Of a DNA stretch of 64,000 nucleotides, positions 53,655 through 63,700 are shown piece after piece (the first letter of the stretch is position 1; each line of letters opens with the position of its first letter). The notes below the pieces were generated by a model. That model did no database searches, was not told the origin of the DNA, and saw only the letters and a list, made by a program, of their open reading frames with translations. Origin of the DNA: Cribrihabitans marinus (GTDB taxonomy: Bacteria > Pseudomonadota > Alphaproteobacteria > Rhodobacterales > Rhodobacteraceae); contig NZ_FNYD01000002.1 in NCBI RefSeq assembly GCF_900109035.1, positions 434,001-498,000 of the forward strand, read 5' to 3'. A program made the position numbers and the translations under genes.

Positions 53655-53948
53655 ATTCGATTATTGCTGCCCTCGTCCTGGACAGTGCCAATCGCAGTGG
53701 CTCCTCCTGGGATTCTGGACCAACGCACGTGAGAACTTCCGCCGGTTGGTCGGCTCGGGACGTCGTCCCGAGCCGATGTAGATTGGCAATCTATTTGTTG
53801 AATCAGGACACCTGTGAATATCACTATAATCGCTCCCACTGTGATCTGGGCTTGATAAGAGCGTTCTCCGCTTGTGAGGAGTTGTCCGGAACGCTTGTCT
53901 CCAAGGTCCGCAGCGCCTTCTTGAGGCTTGCCGCCGCTTCTGTTCGGT

Positions 53949-54262
53949 CTATTTCTGACGGTCACGTCCGCCAAGGTGGTGTATTTTTTCGGGTGTCCTG
54001 AGGGCATGATCAGGCGGCCTGGGTTTGATGCTGATAAAGGGGTCGGTCTCCTCTGCGTCGATTTCCGCGAAGGCCTCGACCATCATGTAGCGGCTTGGCG
54101 TCTGCCACTCGTCGTTCTGCTTGAACAGCACCGCGCCGATCAGGCGGGTGATGGAGGCCTCGTTCGGGAAGATCCCCACCACGTCCGCGCGGCGCTTCAC
54201 CTCCTTGTTCAGGCGCTCGATCGGGTTGGTCGAGTGCAGCTTCGTGCGGTGCTGGCGTGGGA
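53949..54262 (-). pseudogene. IS256-family transposase, C-terminal fragment
   Basis: The minus strand encodes FPRQHRTKLHSTNPIERLNK, then EVKRRADVVGIFPNEASITR and LIGAVLFKQNDEWQ, the conserved C-terminal region of IS256 Mutator-type transposases. About the last 100 residues remain; the catalytic part is gone. The break at about 54260 is exactly where an IS6-type fragment begins on the other strand. The right end of the element is probably near 53950. Confidence 0.8.
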
Positions 54263-54690
54263 ATCCCATATCTGTGGCGGGCCGTTGATCACGAGGGCGA
54301 GGTTATGGAGAGCTTTGCAACCAAGACCCGGGATAAGAAGGCGGCGTTGAAAGTCTTTAAGAAAGCAGTGCGTCAGCACCGTCAGCCCGAATTGAATGTG
54401 ACTGACAGGCTCCGGTCCTGCGGGGCGGCCCTGCGCGAAATCGGTGCCGCCCATCGCCAGGAAGCAGGCCGATGGATGAACGATCGGGTTGAGACCTTGC
54501 ACCTGCCGTTCCGACGACGGGAACGGGCGATGCTGCGTTTCAGGCGCATGTGAAGCTTGCAGAAATTCGCCGCCGTCCACGCCTCGATCTTCCACCACTT
54601 CAATTTGGAGCGCAGCCTCATCAGTCGTCCAACTTCAAGCTGAACCGCGCCGCTGCTCTGGCCGGGTGGCGCGGCCTTTGCATTGAATAA
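54260..54690 (+). pseudogene. IS6-family transposase, truncated and mutated
   Basis: The plus strand encodes YLWRAVDHEGEVMESFATKT, then RDKKAALKVFKKAVRQH and LPFRRRERAMLRFRRM, the catalytic-core C-terminal half of IS6/IS26-type transposases. A TGA at 54551 interrupts MRSLQKF in the same frame. Translation then resumes (SLQKFAAVHASIFHHFNLER) until a frame change near 54637, after which FKLNRAAALAGWRGLCIE continues to TAA 54690. The N-terminal half is missing and the gene is dead. Confidence 0.8.
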
Positions 54691-54710
54691 GGGACAGCCA
54701 TCCTGTCCTT
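54689..54710. repeat. Palindromic repeat, copy A
   Basis: A 22-base element made of AAGGGACAGC, three variable bases (CAT) and CCTGTCCTT, able to form a GGACAG/CTGTCC hairpin. The same arms occur at 60557-60578 in the same orientation. In each copy a short T-run and an ACACCACC or ACAGCACC motif follows some distance to the right. It begins directly at the stop of the IS6 remnant. Confidence 0.6.
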
Positions 54711-54898
54711 GTAGAGACTGGATCAAATTTTTTACACCACCATCGTTCGCCTTCTGCATCGCCATGACCGTGGCAATTATCGTCACTATCGCGTCTCAAC
54801 TCAGGCTTCAGGTCAGTTCGCCCCATTCTTCTGTTGGTGGCGTGTTTGCTGTCGGCTTCCTGCGTGACTACATCTATTCATGCTATGCGCGGACGCCC

Positions 54899-55414
54899 TT
54901 AGCGGTCATCAGTACCGGGTTTTGAAAGGAAAATACGTCGGATGTTCCGTGGGCCGATTGCATTAGTGGCGGCCCTGGAAATGGCGAAGACGACCAGAAG
55001 AAGGGCGAGCCATAGTTGGACCACCAGAAACATCGGCCAATCGATCGTCGCGACATCCGCCTTTGCAGTGAAAAGGAACCCGCGGCTTCCAGTTGCCGCC
55101 GAGAGCAGCCGTTCAGCCAGATGAAGAACGATGGTCATTGCGAAGTATATCAGTGCCGACCAGAGCGCACCGTAGATGAGTGGATGTCCGATGAACCGAT
55201 TGGTGAAAGGAAGCCTGTCAGCCAGAAGAAACGCCTTTCCGACCAGCAGCGCCCCGATGGTTGCTGAAATATGCGAGACCGCGCTGAGTTCATGATCGTC
55301 CGACAGGAGGGCAACGGTCAGGACGATGAGATTGAAGCAGACGAAGAAGAAAAGGGTCGGGGCAAGCATCTGCCTGATCTCGTGACGAAGAAACGAGACA
55401 ACGCGGTTTACCAT
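54899..55414 (-). CDS. Four-span membrane protein of unknown function
   Basis: A 171-residue hydrophobic protein with about four membrane spans: MLAPTLFFFVCFNLIVLTVA, ISATIGALLVGKAFLLAD, LIYGALWSALIYFAMTIVLH and FLVVQLWLALLLVVFAIS. It ends in a basic tail (NIRRIFLSKPGTDDR). I do not recognise a family. ATG 55414 is chosen for the GGAGA site upstream and the typical hydrophobic-protein start MVNRVVSFLRHEIRQ. It stands alone between the IS6 remnant and the Anbu operon. Confidence 0.72.
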   Translation of the reverse strand: MVNRVVSFLRHEIRQMLAPTLFFFVCFNLIVLTVALLSDDHELSAVSHISATIGALLVGKAFLLADRLPFTNRFIGHPLIYGALWSALIYFAMTIVLHLAERLLSAATGSRGFLFTAKADVATIDWPMFLVVQLWLALLLVVFAISRAATNAIGPRNIRRIFLSKPGTDDR

Positions 55415-55676
55415 TATGTCGGTTCTCCAAGGGGCAGGCGGATCCAACGGCGTCAAGCGGAGCGCAAAGGCGTGGCTTCGCGGTATTCCTCACCGACCGT
55501 TACCGTATAATTGTTATTGTATAGATTGTCTCGGGTCCAAGCCGATTACGCGTTTGGAGGCCGAGCCGTCGGGTTGCCGGGCGCGGAGGTGAACGAGGGG
55601 TCTGATTGGACTTGTTGCGCGCACCTACAGCGACGAACGGGCAAGTACACACAATCCGGTTGCTCCGGAACGCCGC

Positions 55677-56423
55677 CTAGCTTCCCTTCTTTGGAAAACT
55701 GAACGCGGGCAGGCTGTCCAGCGCGTCCTTCAGCGCATCGCCCCAGTCCTTGGAGACAGACTGGAAATACCGGTCCTCCATCCCGATCCGCCCATGCGGC
55801 CCTATCCGGAGGCTGTCAGCCTCGTAGCAGTGGTAATCGAAGGGCGCACCGACGGTCAGATTGGCCTTGAGCGTGGAATCGAAGCTGACCAGCAGCAGTT
55901 TGATCGCGTCTTCGAAAGCCATCGCCGGATCATAGGCCCGCACCAGGATCGGCCGGCCGTATTTCATCTCGCCGATCTGAAAGAACGGGGTGTCCTCTCC
56001 GGCCTCGATGAAGTTGCCTTCGGGATAGATCATGAACAGACGCGGCGGGCTGCCGGCGATCTGTCCGCCGACGATCAGGGTCGCGCCGAACGGGCTGTCC
56101 GACCTCTGACCCTCATCGCCGTGCTGTTCGATCACCTCACGCATCGTCTCGGCGATCGTGCGGGCGACCTGGAACATCGACGGCGAGGCCAGAACCGTGG
56201 GCACCCGCTCGCTCGGCGATTTGCTGCGTTCGTCCAGCAGGCTCACCACCGCTTGCGTGGTGGCGAGGTTGCCGGCCGACATCAGGGTGATCACCCGCTC
56301 GCCGGGCGCCTCCCAGACCGTCATCTTGCGGAAGGTCGAGATATTGTCCAACCCGGCATTTGTCCTTGTGTCGGACATGAAGACCAGGCCCTTGTCCAGA
56401 ACCATCCCCACGCAATAGGTCAT
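55677..56423 (-). CDS. Anbu-type proteasome homologue (bacterial ancestral beta subunit)
   Basis: A 248-residue Ntn-hydrolase-fold protein. It starts MTYCVGMVLDKGLVFMSDTR, where Thr2 would be the N-terminal nucleophile after methionine removal. The conserved aspartate lies in SDTRTNAGLDN and the lysine in FRKMTVWE, with further family segments ITLMSAGNLATTQAVVS and FGATLIVGGQ. Anbu forms ring-like assemblies but has little known peptidase activity. It is the last gene of a leftward operon with a transglutaminase-like, an alpha-E and an ATP-grasp gene, a grouping found in many proteobacteria and suspected to make or process a peptide. Confidence 0.92.
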   Translation of the reverse strand: MTYCVGMVLDKGLVFMSDTRTNAGLDNISTFRKMTVWEAPGERVITLMSAGNLATTQAVVSLLDERSKSPSERVPTVLASPSMFQVARTIAETMREVIEQHGDEGQRSDSPFGATLIVGGQIAGSPPRLFMIYPEGNFIEAGEDTPFFQIGEMKYGRPILVRAYDPAMAFEDAIKLLLVSFDSTLKANLTVGAPFDYHCYEADSLRIGPHGRIGMEDRYFQSVSKDWGDALKDALDSLPAFSFPKKGS

Positions 56424-56433
56424 CGCTCGGTCC

Positions 56434-57231
56434 TTATTGCTGCGCTACGTCGATCCGGACCTCGAGAGACTCCCCGGTGCCTCCGACACGGGTTCCCGAT
56501 ACCGGAGATGCGTCGGCATAGTCCAGCCCGGTTGCGACGCGGACATAGCGCGAATCCGGCGAGATTCCGTTCGAGACGTCGAACCCGACCCAACCCAGCC
56601 CGTCGACATGCGCCTCGGCCCAGGCATGCATGGCGTCCTGCGCGGTCTGGTCGTCCAGCATCAGGTAGCCCGAGACATAGCGCGCGGGAAAGCCGAGTTC
56701 GCGGGCGCAGACCAGAAACACATGGCTGTGATCCTGGCAGACGCCGCGTCCGGCTGCGATGGCATCTTCGGCGTCCCAGCCAGTATGCGACACGCCAATC
56801 TCGTAGGCGATGGACTCGCGGATCCCCGACACCAGCGCGTGCAGCCCGTCCAATGTCGGCTCGGCGCCGATCCGCCGCAACAGGGCGCGCGCGCCCGCAC
56901 CGGCGCGCGTGAGGGGGGTGTCCTTTTGGTAGAGCCACAGCGGCGCCGGGCCGCGATGCGGGCCGACGATCCCGGCGGTATCGGTCAGCTCGACTTCGCC
57001 TTCGCTGATCACGTCCATCTCTGTCGCGCCGGGGGCAAAGCTGATCAGCTCGGTCGCATTGTTGTGGTGGTCCTCGAAACTCAGCTCCTTGCGGCCGTTT
57101 TCAACCCGGGTCTGCCAGCCGATGACGGCCTGCTGGTTCGACGATTTCGGCGTCTTGCGCAATTGCAGAAGTCCGAAATTCACCGGGGTTTCGAACCGGT
57201 AGCGCGTACTGTGCTGGATTTTCAGTCGCAT
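56434..57231 (-). CDS. Transglutaminase-like cysteine protease family protein
   Basis: A 265-residue protein. The N-terminal beta domain (MRLKIQHSTRYRFETPVNFG) precedes a transglutaminase-like core with the triad Cys in GRGVCQDHSHVFLVCAREL, His in DAMHAWAEAHVDG and Asp in GWVGFDVSNG. The C-terminus carries YVRVATGLDYADASPVSG, usual in this group. In bacteria this fold usually acts as a peptidase or amidase. It lies ten bases before the Anbu gene and seven bases after the alpha-E gene, on the same strand. Confidence 0.92.
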   Translation of the reverse strand: MRLKIQHSTRYRFETPVNFGLLQLRKTPKSSNQQAVIGWQTRVENGRKELSFEDHHNNATELISFAPGATEMDVISEGEVELTDTAGIVGPHRGPAPLWLYQKDTPLTRAGAGARALLRRIGAEPTLDGLHALVSGIRESIAYEIGVSHTGWDAEDAIAAGRGVCQDHSHVFLVCARELGFPARYVSGYLMLDDQTAQDAMHAWAEAHVDGLGWVGFDVSNGISPDSRYVRVATGLDYADASPVSGTRVGGTGESLEVRIDVAQQ

Positions 57232-57238
57232 GTCACCG

Positions 57239-58186
57239 TCACTCGTAGAACCTGAAGTCGATTTCGATCTGGCGGGCGATCCGCGCCAGGTGGGCGAGGA
57301 CCGTCTCGATGAATTCGTGCAGGCCGAAATCGAACACCGCGCCGATGTCCTGCGACAGGCACTCGGCCAGCAACGCGTCCACCAGATCGAGCGAGGGCAG
57401 AGGGTCGGGAATGTCCTGCTGAAGGTGCAGAAGGTTCTCGCGCACGGTCTCGGCGCAGAAGGCCAGGCTGCGCGGCATCCGCTTGTTGAGGATCAGGAAC
57501 TCGGCGATCTCCAGCGGCCCGCCGGCGGCACCGTATTCCAGCCGGAACCCGCCACGGGCCGAGACCGAGCGCAGGATCGTCTCCCATTGCACGTTGTCAA
57601 TCGAGGTGCCGACCGCCCCCGCCGAGGGCAGCAGCACATAGTATTTCACGTCCAGGATCCGGGCTGTGCTGTCGGCACGTTCCAGGAACGTCCCGATCCG
57701 GGCGAAATTGAAGATCTCGGTCCGCATCATGGTGCCAAGGGTCATGCCGCGCACCAGCGCGGCATGCTGGCGGATCGTTCTGAGCGTTTCGGGAAGGTCG
57801 CGTTCCGACACTTTCCTGGCCAGGATCCGGCGCGCGGTCATGTAGGTGGCATTGGTGGCCTCCCAGACCTCGCCGGTCAGCGCGGTGCGCACCAGCCGCG
57901 CGTTCTGGCGGGCCGCCTCGATGCAGGACAGGACCGACGAGGCGTTGGCCCCGGACCGCAGCAGCCAATCCACCGCCTCGTCTCTGGTCACCGGATTGCC
58001 CTCGGCCTCGGCCTCGAAGTCGGTCAGCGCGCCCGCCGATTGCAGGACCGAGACCCATTCATCGTCGCCTGCGTCAAGCCGGGTCAATGCGATCCGCTGA
58101 CCGGTCTCGATCAGGCGCGCGGTGTTCTCGGCCCGCTCGAAGTAGCGATACATCCAGAACAGGCCGTTGGCGGTCTTGCCCAGCAT
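57239..58186 (-). CDS. Alpha-E domain protein
   Basis: A 315-residue almost wholly helical protein (COG2307 type). It begins MLGKTANGLFWMYRYFERAE with NTARLIETG following, then has NARLVRTALTGEVWEATNA and LERADSTARILDVKYYVLLP. No catalytic motif is seen. Alpha-E proteins are always found with the circularly permuted ATP-grasp enzyme, sometimes fused to it, so it is thought to serve as its partner or substrate carrier. It starts five bases after the ATP-grasp stop. Confidence 0.92.
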   Translation of the reverse strand: MLGKTANGLFWMYRYFERAENTARLIETGQRIALTRLDAGDDEWVSVLQSAGALTDFEAEAEGNPVTRDEAVDWLLRSGANASSVLSCIEAARQNARLVRTALTGEVWEATNATYMTARRILARKVSERDLPETLRTIRQHAALVRGMTLGTMMRTEIFNFARIGTFLERADSTARILDVKYYVLLPSAGAVGTSIDNVQWETILRSVSARGGFRLEYGAAGGPLEIAEFLILNKRMPRSLAFCAETVRENLLHLQQDIPDPLPSLDLVDALLAECLSQDIGAVFDFGLHEFIETVLAHLARIARQIEIDFRFYE

Positions 58187-58191
58187 ACCCG

Positions 58192-59616
58192 TCAGTCCTC
58201 TTGCACCCAGGTGTCCTTGGTGCCCCCGCCCTGGGACGAATTGACCACCAGAGACCCCTTCTTGAGCGCGACACGGGTGAGGCCCCCCGGCGTCACCTTG
58301 ATGCCCTCGGGGCTGACCAGCACGTAGGGCCGCAGATCGACATGCCGCGGCGCCAGCCCCTGCCGGGAAAAGATCGGAACCGTCGACAGGCTGAGTGTGG
58401 GTTGGGCGATGTAATTGCCGGGCCGCGCCTTCAGTTTCTTGCGGAAGGCGGCGATGTCCCGCTTTGTGGCGGTCGGGCCGATCAGCATCCCGTAGCCACC
58501 CGACCCGTGCACTTCCTTGACCACCAGATCTTCGAGATTGTCCAGGACATGGACCAGGCCGTCGGGATCGGAACAGCGCCAGGTCGGAACGTTCTGCAGC
58601 AGCGGGCGCTCGCCGGTATAGAATTCGACGATGTCGGGCATGTAGGCATAGATCGCCTTGTCGTCGGCGATGCCGGTGCCGGGCGCGTTGGCGATGGTGA
58701 TGTTGCCCGCGCGATAGACATCCATGATCCCCGGAACGCCAAGCTGACTGTCGGGATTGAAGTTCAGCGGGTCGAGGAATTCGTCGTCCACCCGGCGATA
58801 CAGCACGTCGACCGGCTGATAGCCGCGGGTGGTGCGCATGGCGACGCGCCCGTCCACCACGCGCAGATCATGCCCCTCGACCAGCTCGACCCCCATCTGG
58901 TCCGCCAGGAAGGCGTGTTCGAAATAGGCCGAGTTGTAGATGCCCGGCGTCAGCACCGCCAGGACCGGCTTGTCGCCGGCGCAGGCGGGGGCACAGGCGG
59001 CCAGCGAACGGCACAGGTCGGTGGGATAGTTCTGCACCGGGCGCACGCGGTTGCGGGCAAAGAGCTCGGGAAACATCTGCAGCATGGTTTCGCGGTTTTC
59101 CAGCATGTAGCTGACGCCCGACGGTGTGCGCGCATTGTCCTCTAGCACGAAAAAATCGCCCGGGCCGGTGCGCACCAGGTCGATGCCGACGATGTGGGTG
59201 TAGATGCCACCCGGCGGCTCGACGCCGATCATATGCGGCAGAAAGGCGTCATTGCCGCTGATCATGTCCTGGGGAATGCGGCCGGCCCGCACGATTTCCT
59301 GCCGGTGATAGATGTCGTAGAGAAATGCGTTGATCGCGCGGACGCGCTGTTCGATGCCGCGCGACAGCCGCGACCATTCCGGTCCCGAGATGATGCGCGG
59401 GATGATATCGAAGGGGATCAGCCGCTCTTCGGCCTCGGCCCGCCCGTAGACGTTGAAGGTGATGCCGGTCAGTCGGAACAGCTCCTCCGCCTCGCGCTGC
59501 TTGGCCCGCAGCCGCGCCGGATCCTCTTCGCTGAACCAGTCGTGGAACTGTCGGTAGGGCTGGCGCAGCCGCGCATCGTGGCCCCACATCTCATCGAAAT
59601 ACGGCGTGTTCTCCAT
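58192..59616 (-). CDS. Circularly permuted type 2 ATP-grasp protein
   Basis: A 474-residue ligase-fold protein of the COG2308 type. Recognisable segments are LTGITFNVYGRAEAEERLIP, VRAINAFLYDIYHRQEIVRA, FFVLEDNARTPSGVSYMLEN, PGTGIADDKAIYAYMPD and the ATP-binding glycine loop KEVHGSGGYGMLIGP near residue 335. ATP-grasp enzymes of this group are predicted to form amide bonds, with product unknown. ATG 59616 (MENTPYFDEMWG) is favoured by an AAAGG site; earlier in-frame ATGs at 59637 and 59649 are alternatives. It is the first gene of the operon. Confidence 0.92.
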   Translation of the reverse strand: MENTPYFDEMWGHDARLRQPYRQFHDWFSEEDPARLRAKQREAEELFRLTGITFNVYGRAEAEERLIPFDIIPRIISGPEWSRLSRGIEQRVRAINAFLYDIYHRQEIVRAGRIPQDMISGNDAFLPHMIGVEPPGGIYTHIVGIDLVRTGPGDFFVLEDNARTPSGVSYMLENRETMLQMFPELFARNRVRPVQNYPTDLCRSLAACAPACAGDKPVLAVLTPGIYNSAYFEHAFLADQMGVELVEGHDLRVVDGRVAMRTTRGYQPVDVLYRRVDDEFLDPLNFNPDSQLGVPGIMDVYRAGNITIANAPGTGIADDKAIYAYMPDIVEFYTGERPLLQNVPTWRCSDPDGLVHVLDNLEDLVVKEVHGSGGYGMLIGPTATKRDIAAFRKKLKARPGNYIAQPTLSLSTVPIFSRQGLAPRHVDLRPYVLVSPEGIKVTPGGLTRVALKKGSLVVNSSQGGGTKDTWVQED

Positions 59617-60040
59617 GTCGCAGCCTTTCACGTCCATCGACACGACCACGCCGAGCGGATCACATCAAGGAAAACGATGGATACCACATTCGACTTGTGC
59701 GCGTTGCTCAAAAATGGGGCAGGTGGCTAGGAATGCAGGGAACAGGCCAATCAGCACTGCAAAGGGCAATGGCAAACGACAATACGCTTTGCTGACGGAT
59801 ATTGAAGGCGAAGCACTATTCTTTGGAAAAATGGCTAGACCCGGGCCATGAAACGGAGTTGACAAATTTAAGTTGGCGTTTTTCCGGTTCGATGGACGGT
59901 TTCGGGCTTATAGATTCCAGCCCTTCGGCAGCAGTCTTTTCGTAGTAAACCGGGGACTTGTGGCCCAATACCGAAAATCGGCGCGAGGGTGCTGCCAAAC
60001 ACCGGACCTGTCACGCCTTTTTGCCGCCCCCGGTTCTCAT
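59617..60040. other. Gene-free stretch upstream of the ATP-grasp operon
   Basis: About 420 bases with no supportable gene. The first part should hold the promoter of the leftward ATP-grasp/alpha-E/transglutaminase/Anbu operon. The part nearest 60040 lies beyond the stop of the IS3 transposase fragment and probably contains that element's terminal sequence. Base composition is visibly more A/T-rich than in the flanking housekeeping genes. Confidence 0.5.
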
Positions 60041-60559
60041 TTACACGGCCTGCGCCTCGAAGGCCAAGGGGCTTTTCCAGCTTGGGGCTGAGTGCCGTCG
60101 GCGTGGATTGTAGAAGCCATTGATGTATTCGAAGATGGCCAGTCCGGCGTCGCGGCGCGTCGACCACGACCGCTGCCACAACAACTCGGCCTTGATCGTC
60201 TTGAAGAAGATCTCAACGGCCGCATTGTCGTAACAGTTTCCCGTGCCGCTCATCGACACTTGGAAGCCGCGCTGGCGCAGGATCTTCTGGTAGTCGTGAG
60301 AACAGTATTGGCTGCCGCGGTCCGTGTGATGGATGCAACCCTTCGATGGTTGCCGCAACGCAATGGCCATGTTCAACGCCCGGATCGCCAGGTCGCGCTT
60401 CATCCGGTTGCTGACGGCCCAGCCGATCACGCGCCGGGAGTGCAGGTCGAGGATGACCGCAAGGTAGAGCCAGCCTTCCTGCGTCCACACATAGCTGATG
60501 TCACCCGCCCATTTGCGGTTCGACCGGGCTGCCGAGAAGTCCCGGTTCAGTAGGTTAAG
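60041..60559 (-). pseudogene. IS3-family transposase OrfB, 5'-truncated
   Basis: The minus strand encodes the DDE integrase core: KWAGDISYVWTQEGWLYLAV (first Asp), ILDLHSRRVIGWAVSNRMKR, HHTDRGSQYCSHDYQKILRQ (second Asp) and NAAVEIFFKTIKAELLWQ (Glu), ending FYNPRRRHSAPSWKSPLAFE. All three catalytic residues remain, but the N-terminal half of OrfB and all of OrfA are missing. Similarity stops near LNLLNRDFSA at about 60555, exactly where palindromic repeat copy B begins. A start at 60637 read through the repeat is not credible. Confidence 0.83.
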
Positions 60560-60578
60560 GGACAGCAAGCCTGTCCTT
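60557..60578. repeat. Palindromic repeat, copy B
   Basis: The same 22-base element as at 54689-54710: AAGGGACAGC, three variable bases (AAG), CCTGTCCTT. It begins at the broken edge of the IS3 transposase fragment. Some 40 bases further right a CAATTTTTACAGCACC segment resembles CAAATTTTTTACACCACC to the right of copy A, so the repeat is probably the end of a longer, decayed element. Confidence 0.6.
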
Positions 60579-60706
60579 CGTGAGGCTGGTTCGCATTCGG
60601 CTGACACAACCCAATTTTTACAGCACCGGCCAGACACGGCGCCAGGAGTCGTACCACTACTCCCAATCGGATCACATTTCGCTATACTGACAAGCGGAGG
60701 TTCGAA

Positions 60707-63700
60707 ATGGGCGGCGGACTCGACGAGTGGCTAGAGATTCATGGTTTTGTGGAGTACCGACGCGCGCTCGAAGAGCATGATATCCGCTTCATAGATCTTC
60801 CGCTTCTGACCGAGGAAGACCTGAAGGAGCTTGGACTACCAATCGGTCCACGTCGTCGTTTCTTAGCAGCCATCAAGACGATGTCAGCGGATCTTCAGGT
60901 AGCGCAAGCGTCTCGTTTTGGGGGGCCAGCGTCAAAACAACCCGAAATTCGCCATCTAACCCTGATGTTTGTTGACCTGGTAGGTTCCACGCAGCTCTCT
61001 GACGAGCTGGATATTGAGACGTACCGGGATCTTGTACACGAATACCAAACCATCTGTTCAAACGCCGTGCGGCGACACCATGGGCATCTCGCCCAATTTC
61101 AAGGCGACGGCGTCATCGCCTATTTCGGGTATCCCTCGGCCGAGGAGGATGATGCCGAACGTGCAGTTTTGACTGGCCTCGAGATATGCACCGTCATAAG
61201 CCACCTCTCGGCGCCTGGCCGCGAACCGATAAAAGTCCGTATTGGGATTGCGACCGGAGACATCGTGATCGACCTGCGCGAAGGCCACAACGCACTTGCC
61301 CTTGGCGAGGCCCCCAATCTGGCATCCCGTATTCAGGCGGTAACCCAACCTGGCACGGTCGCCGTAAGCGACGATACCAAAGCGCTCTTGGGGGCGAATT
61401 TCGAATGCGAAATGAATGGAGATTATGAATTCAAAGGATTCTCGGACCCGGTTCGCATATGGACTGTCCGCGATGCCAGCGTACCGGAGTTGCGCTTTGA
61501 GTCCAGACGAAGGGGCAAGACAACACCTATTGTCGGACGCGAAGGCGAATTGCTCTTGATGGAGAGCCGTTGGCACAGCACCCTGCGCAATAGTTCGCAA
61601 TTCATAGCTCTTTGCGGCGAGGCGGGAATTGGAAAGTCCAGGCTGGCCGAAGAGCTGAGTGCGAGAATTCCGCGTGAGGACAGGCTAAAACTGAGTTTCC
61701 AATGCCTGCCGAACCATGGTGGAAGCGCCTTCCACCCGGTGATAGCGGCCGTCAATCACGCAGCTCGAATTACTCGAACGGACGATACCGATGAGCGACT
61801 GAGAAAGCTAAGGCGTTTGTTGTCCGCGTGGACAGATAAATCTGATACCGCATTTCCCGTTTTTGCACGATTGCTTTCGATCCCGTTGTCACCAGAACCT
61901 GAGCACCAGGAAGTCCCGCCAGAGCAATTGAAAGAGCAGTTTCAGGATGTAATGGTCGGCATCCTGCGCGAATTGGCTACGAAAAAGCCTTTGCTAATTC
62001 TGTTTGAGGATTTGCATTGGGTTGACCCATCAACTGAAGATCTGATTGACTTATTTATTGAAGTTTTGAGAGATACACCTGTCCTAATAATTTGCACGTT
62101 TCGCCCCAGCTACCAACCGCGTTGGCAGGGGCTGGCACGCGTGACTTCACTGACGATATCCCGTCTCGAAGACCGACATTCGCGCCAGATTGTCCACAGT
62201 ATGAACGAGCAACAGAGCATCCCGCCGGAATTGGAAGCTCAGATAATTGCCAAAACAGATGGCGTTCCGCTTTTTCTCGAGGAGATGACGCGGATGATTC
62301 ATCAACGCCTGGATGCAGCACACACGAGAGCCACGTTTGGCAATGCACTGGCCTTGCCGGAAACGCTCAAGGACCTGCTCCGTGCCCGGATTGACAATCT
62401 GGCCACACCGCACGATTTCGTTTCTGTGTGTGCGGCTATTGGTCGATCGATCATTCCCGCGATGCTCCCGGCAGTAACTGGTAAATCTGCAGAAACAATA
62501 AAGCGGCTGCTCGATCACTTGACAGAGGCGCAGATACTGACCCGCCGCCCTGTAGGCGACGGCACGAGCTATCACTTTCGGCATGCTCTGATCCAGGAAG
62601 CCGCCTACGAACTGATGTTGCCGAGTCGTGCTCGCAAGCTGCATCAACGCATCGCAGAGACCATTGTGAATGATTTCCCGGATTTAGCGGCGCGAATGCC
62701 GGAACAACTGGCGCACCACTACAGCTTGTCGAACATGCCCGAAAATGCTCGCGACGCTTGGCGGGAAGCGGCCGAACATGCCGCGCGCCAGTTCGCGACG
62801 GAGGAGACGATTAACCATTTGCGCGCAGCGCTGGCGGAAAACGCCAAGGTCGGCGATGTGGCGGCAAGGGATGTCCAGGAACTTGCGATACGGCGCCTCT
62901 TGAACGTCGCTCTCAACACACATGCTTTCGGCTCACAAGAAATTCGTGAGAACCGCGATCGGCTACACCAACTGCTCGACAAGACAAGTGCCAGCGTACA
63001 AGACAAGTTTCTCGCAAAAGTCGTGCAATATGGCACCCAGCTGATGCTTGGCGAGATCGACAACGGGCTCAAGATTTGCCGGGAAATGCAGGAAATTGCT
63101 GGCTTGACAAGCGATCCGACAATGGCAGCCATTTCCGCACACAGCATGGGCATGACACGGTTCATGTCAGCCTCATTCGACGATGCCATTAGCTGTTTCG
63201 ACGAAGCGCTCCGGCTACGCGAATACATCGCGCCGGACGATATTTTTGCATTCTACGCCGCCGACATACGCCCCGTTGATATTGCAATGAAGGCTTGGGC
63301 GGTGGTTTGCCGATCTGGTGAACACCCGGAACTGGAAGGATTATTGGCAGCGGTCGGCGAAGAACCGCATGATTTCTCGCATTGCTATGCGCTCAGTATT
63401 CTTGCCGCTACGCACCAGGTTGCCGGTGATGTCGAAGCAGTGATGGATCTATGCGCCAAGGCGCAGGAAATCAGCGACAAGAGGAAATTCCAGTACTGGA
63501 GCGCTTGGAATGCGATCTTGCACGGCTGGGCCATCGCCCGCTCGGGCGATCCGTCAGCTGGGATTTCCGAACTATCCCGTGGGATCGAGGACTATCTTGC
63601 AACGGGGTCAACGCAAATGACGCTGTACGCGCGCACATTGCTTGCGGATGCCTGGCGCGCTGCCGGCGATTTCGAGACTGGCCTTGCCACGATCGAAGCC

